From: Nitrospirota bacterium
GTDB taxonomy: Bacteria > Nitrospirota > Thermodesulfovibrionia > Thermodesulfovibrionales > Magnetobacteriaceae
Direction: 5' to 3'
Length of the DNA: 44,001 nucleotides
Assembly: GCA_015233895.1 (NCBI GenBank)
Contig: JADFXG010000026.1
Location: 1-44,001 of the forward strand
The position numbers and the translations under genes were made by a program. The notes beneath the pieces were generated by a model. It was not told the origin of the DNA. It saw nothing but the letters and a program-made list of their open reading frames with translations, and ran no database searches. Each line of letters begins with the position of its first letter. Within the stretch, counting starts at the first letter, position 1. Shown here in pieces: positions 26,700-33,404 of this stretch.

Positions 26700-27394
26700 T
26701 GTCCGAAATGGACAAAGACATGAAGATATCCAAAACAGTGTTTGCTGTGTTAATTCTTTCCTTGCCGTTATTATTAAACTTTGGATGCGGAAAGAAATCG
26801 CGCCTTGAGGGCAAGGTGGTGGATGGCAAAAACAGACCGATTGCCGGCGTGAAGGTAATAGCCAGGCAAAACGAGCCTGTTGAAGGATATGAGCAATTTG
26901 AGTCAACCACAGGCTCAGACGGCAAATTCACTTTTAAGAAGTTATACCCTACCGCATCCTACACACTGTCAATCTGGCATAAGGACTGGAAAACCGATAC
27001 AACTATGACCACAGAGGCCGCACCTGAGGGGGAGACAACCCTCTTACAAGAGCCTCTGAAGGTACTGATGACAGTTGACAACGAGGGCATAATTACTGAC
27101 ACTGCCACAAGACTTCAGTGGTACGTTGGCTCTGATAATGATACAAATTGGGATGAGGCAAACTTGTGGGTAAAGAGCCTCTCAGTTGGTGGAGGGGGTG
27201 GCTGGCGTATGCCTGCCAGAGCAGAACTGAGAGGTTTTTATGATGCTGGCATGGAGTTTGACCATTGGGTATGGTCAGGCGAGATTTATAGCCCGTCTGA
27301 GGCGTGGGCCTTCTTATTTTACAATGGCTATGATGTTTACAATGACCGCAGCGACTCCGCCGGAGGCAGGGCTTTTGCGGTACGTAACCGATGA
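26699..27394 (+). CDS. Lipoprotein with carboxypeptidase-regulatory-like and DUF1566 domains
   Basis: 231 aa. An N-terminal hydrophobic segment ends in a lipobox-like LLNFGC (Cys about 30). Then comes a beta-sandwich of the carboxypeptidase regulatory type (about 35-100, LEGKVVDGKNRPIAGVKVIA) and a DUF1566 domain (about 125-231; TRLQWYVG, NWDEANLWVKSL, GWRMPARAEL, GRAFAVRNR). It is likely anchored on the outer membrane. The annotated ATG overlaps the hicA stop (TGATG); inner ATGs at codons 4 and 8 are possible starts. Function is unknown. Confidence 0.85.
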   Translation: MSEMDKDMKISKTVFAVLILSLPLLLNFGCGKKSRLEGKVVDGKNRPIAGVKVIARQNEPVEGYEQFESTTGSDGKFTFKKLYPTASYTLSIWHKDWKTDTTMTTEAAPEGETTLLQEPLKVLMTVDNEGIITDTATRLQWYVGSDNDTNWDEANLWVKSLSVGGGGGWRMPARAELRGFYDAGMEFDHWVWSGEIYSPSEAWAFLFYNGYDVYNDRSDSAGGRAFAVRNR

Positions 27395-27513
27395 CTGTCA
27401 TGACTATGGCTTTTTTTATATTTTTTGCAACCTATACCACTGGATGATTTGGGAGAGAACCTGTTAAAATAACTTCAGGAATTTTAGATTCGTGTTTTAC
27501 ATACAGGTTTTAT

Positions 27514-28248
27514 GTGAATAAGGCTTCAGAGAATATATATTTTGTTTTGATTGAGCCCAAAGAGCCCGGCAATATAGGGGCATCTGCCCGGGCTATAAAA
27601 AACATGGGATTTTCTAATCTAATTTTGGTAAACCCAGAAGGGCACCTGACTATAGATGCCTACCTGTTTGCCCACGGCGCTGAGGATGTCCTGGAGCAGG
27701 CTGTTGTCTGCACGAGCTTTGAAGAGGCGGTGGGACAGATGCACCTTGTCATAGGATTGTCAAGGCGTTTTGGTAAAACACGCGGTGTTTTTAAGCCTGT
27801 TAACGAGGCCGCTAAGACCATACTCTCCAGTGCTTTAGAGGGCAAGGTAGCATTTCTCTTTGGACGTGAGAACAATGGACTTAACAACAAGGAGGTGGAA
27901 TCCTGCGCCTTTATTGCTTTTATTCCGACCTCCAACGCTCAACCCTCGCTTAACCTGTCTCAGGCAGTCCTTCTTACGGCATATGAGCTTTCAAATATTT
28001 TTGTATTAGATTCCACTTTTAAGGTAAAACCAAAGGCCACCACTTATCAGTTGACTCAACTGTATGGTAGAATCGAGGATACTCTTAATGCGGCAGGGTA
28101 CGGTAACCGCGGCAGCCATGATCTAAAGTCAGAGGTTATGCGAAACATAAAACACCTGCTTGGCCGTTGTGGTATGATGGTGTGGGAGGTTGATATGATT
28201 CACGGAATACTTAGTTATATAAACAATAAAATCTCAGAGGAGGGTTAG
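27514..28248 (+). CDS. trmJ: TrmJ-like RNA 2'-O-methyltransferase (SpoU/TrmH superfamily)
   Basis: 244 aa with the SPOUT knot. Motif 1 is EPGNIGASARAIKNMGF, motif 2 is VAFLFGRENNGLNNKEVE, and motif 3 is SLNLSQAVLLTAYEL. TrmJ methylates the ribose of tRNA position 32 using SAM. The C-terminal helical extension (about 165-244) is as in TrmJ. A GTG start is used, since ATG at 27512 is out of frame and followed at once by a stop. It lies 6 nt before the L,D-transpeptidase gene. Confidence 0.9.
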   Translation: MNKASENIYFVLIEPKEPGNIGASARAIKNMGFSNLILVNPEGHLTIDAYLFAHGAEDVLEQAVVCTSFEEAVGQMHLVIGLSRRFGKTRGVFKPVNEAAKTILSSALEGKVAFLFGRENNGLNNKEVESCAFIAFIPTSNAQPSLNLSQAVLLTAYELSNIFVLDSTFKVKPKATTYQLTQLYGRIEDTLNAAGYGNRGSHDLKSEVMRNIKHLLGRCGMMVWEVDMIHGILSYINNKISEEG

Positions 28249-28254
28249 CTTCAG

Positions 28255-29157
28255 ATGTACAACTTGACAGGTGCTGTATTAAGCATATTTCTTTTGTTAG
28301 CAGGTGGAAATACTTTTGCTGCAGGGACTTTCTCACTTAATGATCCCTCAAGGCAAATCATAGGAGTTGAACAGTCATACAAGGTGACTGATAAAGAAGA
28401 TACACTTCATGATATTGCACTTGCTTATGGAATAGGTTATAACGCCATAGTTTCCGCAAACAGTAGCGTGGATCCGTGGCTTCCTGATGTCGGCTCAACC
28501 ATCAGAATCCCCACACGATGGATTATCCCGGAATTCCTAAACGAGGGAATTCTCATAAATCTGGCAGAGATGAGGCTTTACTTCTTTTTTAAATTCAAAG
28601 ATCACAAGTTTGTCAAGACCTTTCCCATAGGAGTAGGCGATGAGGGATATTCAACCCCAGTTGGTACACTCCATGTAGCGGGCAAGGTAGTTAACCCAGT
28701 GTGGAAAGTGCCTCAGCACATACGCGATGAGTATCCCCATCTGCCAGCCTTAGTACAGCCGGGACCTGACAATCCTCTTGGCAAATACTGGCTACAGCTT
28801 TCAATAAGAGGCTATGGCATTCACGGCAACAACATAGCTTATAGTGTTGGCCACAGGGCAAGCAGCGGCTGCATAAGAATGTACAACGATCAGGTAGAGA
28901 ATTTGTTTGAATATGTTAAGGTTAATGATATAGTGAAAATCATTTATGAGCCGGTAAAAGTAGCAAAACAGGACAATAAAGTATATATTGAAGTTCACAA
29001 CAACTACAACGAGGACAACATAACCAAAGGAGAAGTACTATCTGAGTTAGCCTTTAAGAAACTTAGTGGGAAAGGCCTGCTTAAATACGTTGATACCGGC
29101 TTACTAAACAGTGCAATTAAGGAAGCAACAGGCCTTCCCACCGTAATTTCTAAATAA
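28255..29157 (+). CDS. LysM-containing L,D-transpeptidase (YkuD/ErfK family)
   Basis: 300-aa exported enzyme. The signal peptide (about 1-22) ends in a NTFAAG-like cleavage site. A LysM-like module follows (about 40-87, YKVTDKEDTLHDIALAYGI), then the YkuD domain (about 97-232) with catalytic His190 (GYGIHG) and Cys206 (SSGCIRMY). It makes 3-3 cross-links or attaches lipoproteins to meso-diaminopimelate. The C-terminal 65 residues have no recognised domain. It ends 9 nt from a convergent Lpp-like lipoprotein gene. Confidence 0.93.
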   Translation: MYNLTGAVLSIFLLLAGGNTFAAGTFSLNDPSRQIIGVEQSYKVTDKEDTLHDIALAYGIGYNAIVSANSSVDPWLPDVGSTIRIPTRWIIPEFLNEGILINLAEMRLYFFFKFKDHKFVKTFPIGVGDEGYSTPVGTLHVAGKVVNPVWKVPQHIRDEYPHLPALVQPGPDNPLGKYWLQLSIRGYGIHGNNIAYSVGHRASSGCIRMYNDQVENLFEYVKVNDIVKIIYEPVKVAKQDNKVYIEVHNNYNEDNITKGEVLSELAFKKLSGKGLLKYVDTGLLNSAIKEATGLPTVISK

Positions 29158-29166
29158 AAGAGTTTT

Positions 29167-29442
29167 TTAGTGCTTTTTTAAGCCCTTTTTGAAACCCTTT
29201 TCGCATTTCTCAGCGGCTCTTTCAGCCTTTCTTGCTGACTCTTCAGCGCTTGTAGCTGCTGCTGATGCTTTCTTAGCTGCTGAATCTGCTCTGTCTGCTG
29301 CCATTTTGGCCTCATCGGCTGATTTCTGAGCACTAGCCTTTACGCCATCAAGATAAGCCTTATCATCTTTGCTTAACTCATAGGTACAGCCAAACGTTAC
29401 GAGCGTAAATCCTAACAACAGTAATAACGTGATGTGTTTCAT
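29167..29442 (-). CDS. Lpp-like alanine-zipper outer-membrane lipoprotein
   Basis: 91 aa. The signal peptide has a lipobox TFGC (Cys19), followed by an Ala-rich coiled coil (about 35-80; DEAKMAADRADSAAKKA) with the alternating Ala/acidic/basic heptads of alanine-zipper lipoproteins, and a Lys-rich end (KGLKKH). In enterobacteria the C-terminal Lys of Lpp is joined to peptidoglycan by an L,D-transpeptidase. Here the last residue is His after two lysines, so covalent attachment is possible but not certain. Confidence 0.85.
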   Translation of the reverse strand: MKHITLLLLLGFTLVTFGCTYELSKDDKAYLDGVKASAQKSADEAKMAADRADSAAKKASAAATSAEESARKAERAAEKCEKGFKKGLKKH

Positions 29443-29766
29443 ACGTTACCCTCCCTTTTAAAGGTTTTTTCATGATAACCGCCTGAACGTGCGGTTTTTA
29501 GCAAGCCGTTGTACAGCATAATATGGAGTTATCTTAAAACAACTGATTAAAATAAATCAAGTGTTTTTTTTATAATTTGTGTTAACACCTGCCTTACTGA
29601 GCACTCTTTAACTCAGCGTAAACCTCTTCAACGTCAGTTTGCAGTGCTATAGTCCTTGAAATTGAAGTCAGTAATATAACATTACTAACCATTGCAACTC
29701 AGATACAGCACCTTTTCCTGATGCTTCAAGTGTTCTGATTTTGCCTTCCTCACTCAGGCAAATCCT
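29443..29766. other. 324-nt intergenic stretch; possible coding remnant
   Basis: The left part is AT-rich and may hold the lipoprotein promoter. Read on the minus strand, the frame of the glycosyltransferase continues beyond its stop for about 30 codons (SEEGKIRTLEASGKGAVSEL) before another stop. A neighbouring frame then reads TDVEEVYAELKSAQ and stops. This could be a decayed C-terminus or gene, but no family is recognised. Confidence 0.3.
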
Positions 29767-30891
29767 TTATTGAGTTTCGTTAAGAAATTGAGTTTCGTTA
29801 AGAAATTGGGTTTCGTTAAGAAATCTGGCAAATTTATCAGAAAATGATTGTGCCGAGAAATGTTGTTCAACCGTGGAACGTCCGTTTTTAGCAATATTAG
29901 ATGTAGTTGAGGATGAATTCTCTAACAGTCTGGCAATGGAATCAGCTAAAGCTGCCGGATCATTTTGATTAACTAAAAGCCCATTATGGTTATTCGTAAT
30001 AATCTCGGGAATTCCCCCGACATTAGACGCTATCACAGGAATTTCCATAGCCATCGCTTCTATCAGAGAAAATCCAAATGATTCAAGCCCTGACGTCGGT
30101 AAGACAAAAATATCTATGGCGCTGTATAGAAATGGCATATCGGTTCTGAACCCTGTAATAGTCACCATCTGTGAAATGTCATTGCTTGCCGCCTCACGTT
30201 CAATAACTTCTTTAAGAGGCCCATCGCCTATAAAAAGCAAATGAAGATGTGGAAACTTTTTTAGCAGAATGACAAATGAATTAAACAGAACTAACCCTCC
30301 TTTGTCTGCAGACAACCTGCCGGAGGTCCCTATGACTACCCTGTCGGGAGTTATCGAAAGGGATTTTTTTGTTTCTAAGCTATTGAACTTTGACCTGTCA
30401 AAAACAGACAAATCCACACCGGAATAGATAACCGTTACTTTTTCAGGTTTTACACCGCATTCGGTAAGCGCTGCTTTAACGGCGCCACTGACTGCGATAA
30501 CATGGTCACAAAGCCATGTTATCAACAAATTAGTAACATATTTCAACTTGTTTGCCTGATGCCGGACTATTATAAACTTAGTCCTTAGCAAAATAGAAAC
30601 AAATGCAACATGCCAATACTCTTTACCAAGATTTGAGACTATAACATCTACCCCATGCTTATATACAATGTAAATAAGCCTGAACAGTGCAACAATATCC
30701 ATGAAATTTTTTAATTTAAGATGATACACAGGTACGCCTGCTATAGCGCAATTTTCATAAATCGGGCTTTCCTTTGGGCACCCCACAATTACATTTATTC
30801 CTGAATGAATAAGCGCTCTGGCAAGAACTGTTCCGTGAGAAGCGATGCCGCTCCACTTAGTGTTTGTATATAAAAAAAGGACTTTCTTCAT
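29767..30891 (-). CDS. GT4-type glycosyltransferase
   Basis: 374-aa GT-B enzyme. The N-terminal acceptor domain starts VLFLYTNTKWSGIASHGTVL. The C-terminal donor domain (about 175-340) shows IGTSGRLSADKGGLVLFNSF, LHLLFIGDGPLKEVIE, and the nucleotide-sugar site SGLESFGFSLIEAMAMEIPVI. The product is probably a surface polysaccharide or glycolipid; donor and acceptor are unknown. The protein ends in three copies of FLNETQ encoded by an 18-bp tandem repeat. It lies 18 nt after a polysaccharide deacetylase gene. Confidence 0.92.
   Translation of the reverse strand: MKKVLFLYTNTKWSGIASHGTVLARALIHSGINVIVGCPKESPIYENCAIAGVPVYHLKLKNFMDIVALFRLIYIVYKHGVDVIVSNLGKEYWHVAFVSILLRTKFIIVRHQANKLKYVTNLLITWLCDHVIAVSGAVKAALTECGVKPEKVTVIYSGVDLSVFDRSKFNSLETKKSLSITPDRVVIGTSGRLSADKGGLVLFNSFVILLKKFPHLHLLFIGDGPLKEVIEREAASNDISQMVTITGFRTDMPFLYSAIDIFVLPTSGLESFGFSLIEAMAMEIPVIASNVGGIPEIITNNHNGLLVNQNDPAALADSIARLLENSSSTTSNIAKNGRSTVEQHFSAQSFSDKFARFLNETQFLNETQFLNETQ
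29770..29823. repeat. Three tandem copies of an 18-bp unit
   Basis: TTGAGTTTCGTTAAGAAA occurs at 29770-29787 and 29788-29805. A third copy with one change (TTGGG) is at 29806-29823. The unit is six codons, giving FLNETQ x3 at the glycosyltransferase C-terminus. Confidence 0.95.
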
Positions 30892-30909
30892 CAGTGTTTT
30901 AGCTTTCCA

Positions 30910-31611
30910 TCATAAGAGTAATTTGTATGAAAATGCAATCGGGCCTGTATTAAGTTTAATTGACATACGGTTAAACTCATAAGGGTTGTCGCCTGCTCTG
31001 ATATAACCTTTTTTAGTGGTAAATGAGGCTTTAAAACCCGCCCGTTTCACACTTGCCGTAACCCTGTCATCGTAGCCTCCATACGGATAACAAAAAAAAT
31101 CTATAGGAGTAGCCAATTTTGACTCAATATCGTCTTTTGAACCCCTGATTTCTGCCTCAAGTTCGGAGTCGGATAGTTTAGGCAAGTCCGGATGTGTCCT
31201 TGAGTGGGCGCCAAAGTCAATTGCATTTTCTTTTAAGAAGTTAATATCATTCCAATCCATCAGTTCCCGTCTTTCGTTTACATAGCCGCTGTCCCACGCA
31301 TTATGCTTACCAGCCAGGGATGACACAAGAAAAACGGTAGCCGGAAACTTGTATTTATCTAAAATGGGAAAAGCAAACTCCAAAAAACTCTTAAATCCGT
31401 CATCGAAAGTTATGGCTACTAACTTTGAGTTAGAGGGTTGCCCCAGTGAAAAAGCCAAAATATCGTTCAGTCTTACTACGTTATACCCAAAAGTTTTCAA
31501 GTAATACATTTGAAAAGCAAACATTTTAGGCGTAACGTAAAGACCCGGCAGCCTGACACTCTTTTTGGGCATACCAATACAATGATAAGTTAAAACAATA
31601 GCTCTCTTCAT
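30910..31611 (-). CDS. Polysaccharide deacetylase family protein (NodB homology)
   Basis: 233 aa. The NodB fold shows motif 1 TFDDGF (catalytic and metal Asp), motif 2 HSRTH (metal His pair), and motif 3 FFCYPYGGYDDRV. These enzymes remove N-acetyl groups from polysaccharides such as poly-GlcNAc or peptidoglycan. No signal peptide is evident (MKRAIVLTYHCIG), so it may act in the cytoplasm on a lipid-linked sugar. It forms a unit with the downstream glycosyltransferase. The sequence around its start codon is duplicated just upstream. Confidence 0.92.
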   Translation of the reverse strand: MKRAIVLTYHCIGMPKKSVRLPGLYVTPKMFAFQMYYLKTFGYNVVRLNDILAFSLGQPSNSKLVAITFDDGFKSFLEFAFPILDKYKFPATVFLVSSLAGKHNAWDSGYVNERRELMDWNDINFLKENAIDFGAHSRTHPDLPKLSDSELEAEIRGSKDDIESKLATPIDFFCYPYGGYDDRVTASVKRAGFKASFTTKKGYIRAGDNPYEFNRMSIKLNTGPIAFSYKLLL

Positions 31612-31641
31612 AATTTAAGTTAAAACAACAGCTCTTTACTT
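31587..31641. repeat. 30-bp-period imperfect duplication of the deacetylase start region
   Basis: AAGTTAAAACAATAGCTCTC (31587-31606) recurs as AAGTTAAAACAACAGCTCTT (31617-31636). About 21 of 25 bases agree over the fuller unit. The first copy carries the ATG (minus strand); in the upstream copy the start codon place reads AAGTAA. Confidence 0.8.
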
Positions 31642-31711
31642 AATCCTGTGTATATATATTATAACATTATTAACAAAATAAAATGTTGAAAAAAAAATTT
31701 TTAGGTACAAA

Positions 31712-31741
31712 TTGACAATTGAAATTCTCCGCTGTTATAAT
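31712..31741 (+). promoter_or_regulatory. Strong sigma-70 promoter of tRNA-Asn
   Basis: TTGACA (31712-31717), an 18-nt spacer, then TATAAT (31736-31741). Both hexamers match consensus. The tRNA begins 24 nt later. Confidence 0.8.
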
Positions 31742-31764
31742 CATACAGGCTTTAGGCAAGGAGA

Positions 31765-31841
31765 TCCTGGGTAGCTCAGTTAGGCAGAGCGGGTGGCTGT
31801 TAACCACCTTGTCGGGGGTTCGAATCCCTCCCCAGGAGCCA
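31765..31841 (+). tRNA. tRNA-Asn (GTT)
   Basis: Acceptor stem TCCTGGG pairs with CCCAGGA. The D-loop reads TAGCTCAGTTAGGCAGAGC. The anticodon stem GGTGG/CCACC encloses CTGTTAA with anticodon GTT (31799-31801). The T-arm reads GGGGGTTCGAATCCCTC. The discriminator is G and CCA is encoded. Confidence 0.97.
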
Positions 31842-31894
31842 GATAACCGCTGTTACAACTACATTAGAGACGGCAAGAAGGAGCGGCTTATAAA

Positions 31895-32386
31895 ATGAAA
31901 AATCCACTGATAGAAGGCATGATAATACCGCTTCTGACTTCTGTGCATGTAGTGAGTGTTTTAATATGGATAGGCGGTGTTGTTTTTGTTACGACAATCG
32001 TATTTCCAATGATATTGCGCATGGAGGATTCCATGGAAAAAGTCATGTTTTTTCAGGGGACTGAGCACAGATTTGCAAAAATAGCAAAAGTATGCGTTCT
32101 AATTGTTGGTTTAACGGGCGGGCTTCTTGTATATTTAAAAGGCTTTTTAAACGCTTTTTTTCACAAAGAAGGTTTATATCTGACATTAATGTTGTTTCTA
32201 TGGATAGTGTATTTGATAGTGCTTACCTTTGAGAAAAGGCTTTTTAAAATAATATTTAAAGGGCAGGCTCAGCACGATACAAAAAAAATGTTTGTCCGTC
32301 TTACTTTGTTTCACTGGATAGTTATGTTAGTCAGTCTGTTTGTAGTATTGTTCAGTGTTTATCAGGGTCACGGAGGTAATTTTTAG
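31895..32386 (+). CDS. CopD-like small integral membrane protein
   Basis: 163 aa with four transmembrane helices (about 10-38, 62-82, 93-112, 136-157). HVVSVLIWIGGVVFVTT in helix 1 and the conserved histidines (His18, His58 and His136 in LFHWIVM) resemble the CopD/HemJ-like membrane family, in which such histidines may bind heme or copper. The role here is not established. It follows tRNA-Asn and precedes a phosphodiester glycosidase by 9 nt, so all three may be co-transcribed. Confidence 0.75.
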   Translation: MKNPLIEGMIIPLLTSVHVVSVLIWIGGVVFVTTIVFPMILRMEDSMEKVMFFQGTEHRFAKIAKVCVLIVGLTGGLLVYLKGFLNAFFHKEGLYLTLMLFLWIVYLIVLTFEKRLFKIIFKGQAQHDTKKMFVRLTLFHWIVMLVSLFVVLFSVYQGHGGNF

Positions 32387-32395
32387 CGGGAAAAT

Positions 32396-33226
32396 ATGCC
32401 GATTTTATTATTTAGAATATTTTTCGTTTTTTTTTATTTAGCGATTACTGCTAACATAGCTCATAGCTTTGATAGTAATTGGATTAAGTTAGATGCGGGA
32501 ATGGAATTTGCCGAATTTGAAGCATTGGCAGACTCAACTGGCGATAATGTAAAAATATCTGCTTTAAGAGTAAATCCCACAAATTATGAGTTAAAATTAT
32601 TTACCATCGCTGACTTAGGGGGCATGAGCATGAGTGCCAAAGAATGGGCTAAAAAGTATAAACTTTTAGCGGTAACTAATGCCGGAATGTATCAGGAGGA
32701 TGGTAAGACAAATGTTGGCTTTATGAAAAGTAAGGGACATGTTCTTAACTCTCGTATTTCTAAAGCGTATAAGACAATGCTGGTGCTTGAGCCAAAAGAT
32801 AAAAATGACCGTGAGTTTCAGATTATTGACATGGAATGTGAAAAAGATGACAAAAAAATAGACAGATACATGACTGTGATACAAAACATCAGAATGATAA
32901 ACTGCAATCAGGAAAACGTATGGACGCCGCAAAGTAACTCATGGAGCGTTGCAGCTTTAGGAATGGATAAATCAGGAAACATTCTTTTTTTAATGTCAGT
33001 GACTCCTCTTAGCGTGCATGACTTCATTAAGATATTATTGCAGCTTCCTTTAAAAATTCATGTTGCGATGTATTTGGAGGGAGGCAAGCAGGCGTCATTG
33101 TATATAAACGCCGGTGGCAGAGAAATTGAACGGGCTGGTAACGTGGGCGTAAATCTAAGCAGTAAAAACACCGGCGATCCCTTTTGGCCAATTCCAAACG
33201 TGCTCGGACTGGTTAAAAAGAAATGA
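32396..33226 (+). CDS. Exported phosphodiester glycosidase (NAGPA-like) domain protein
   Basis: 276 aa. An N-terminal signal peptide (about 1-24, ending in AHSFDS) precedes a single NAGPA/phosphodiester glycosidase domain. Signatures are LLAVTNAGMYQEDGKTNVGF, SWSVAALGMDKSGNILFLMS and HVAMYLEGGKQASLYI. Mammalian members remove GlcNAc from phosphodiesters; bacterial ones are poorly characterised and probably act on envelope glycans. The ATG follows the upstream stop by 9 nt. Confidence 0.88.
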   Translation: MPILLFRIFFVFFYLAITANIAHSFDSNWIKLDAGMEFAEFEALADSTGDNVKISALRVNPTNYELKLFTIADLGGMSMSAKEWAKKYKLLAVTNAGMYQEDGKTNVGFMKSKGHVLNSRISKAYKTMLVLEPKDKNDREFQIIDMECEKDDKKIDRYMTVIQNIRMINCNQENVWTPQSNSWSVAALGMDKSGNILFLMSVTPLSVHDFIKILLQLPLKIHVAMYLEGGKQASLYINAGGREIERAGNVGVNLSSKNTGDPFWPIPNVLGLVKKK

Positions 33227-33386
33227 TTGCCAGACAGCTACATTTGGAAAGTATATAAGCTTATATGAGGTTTTTTATTATTTCTGCGATGATTTTCAAC
33301 TGTTTTTTTTATGTTTGCCGAAACTAACCTCCGTTATGAAAAAATAATCTTTGAGGATGCTGTGCAGAGGGGAGGTTTATAATTTA

Positions 33387-33404
33387 ATGGCGGATAATAC
33401 ATGA
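33387..33404 (+). other. Possible 5-codon leader ORF overlapping the kinase start
   Basis: ATG GCG GAT AAT ACA TGA, preceded by GGGGAGG. Its TGA overlaps the kinase ATG (ATGA). The kinase ATG itself has no close ribosome-binding site, so coupled initiation is plausible. Confidence 0.35.

Noticed and set aside
29770-29823. CRISPR-like repeat cluster
   Set aside because: The 18-bp units abut with no spacers and are translated as part of a protein.
33252-33275. ATATAAGCTTATAT plus T-run after the phosphodiester glycosidase gene as a terminator
   Set aside because: The stem is short and purely AT apart from the centre, too weak to claim.
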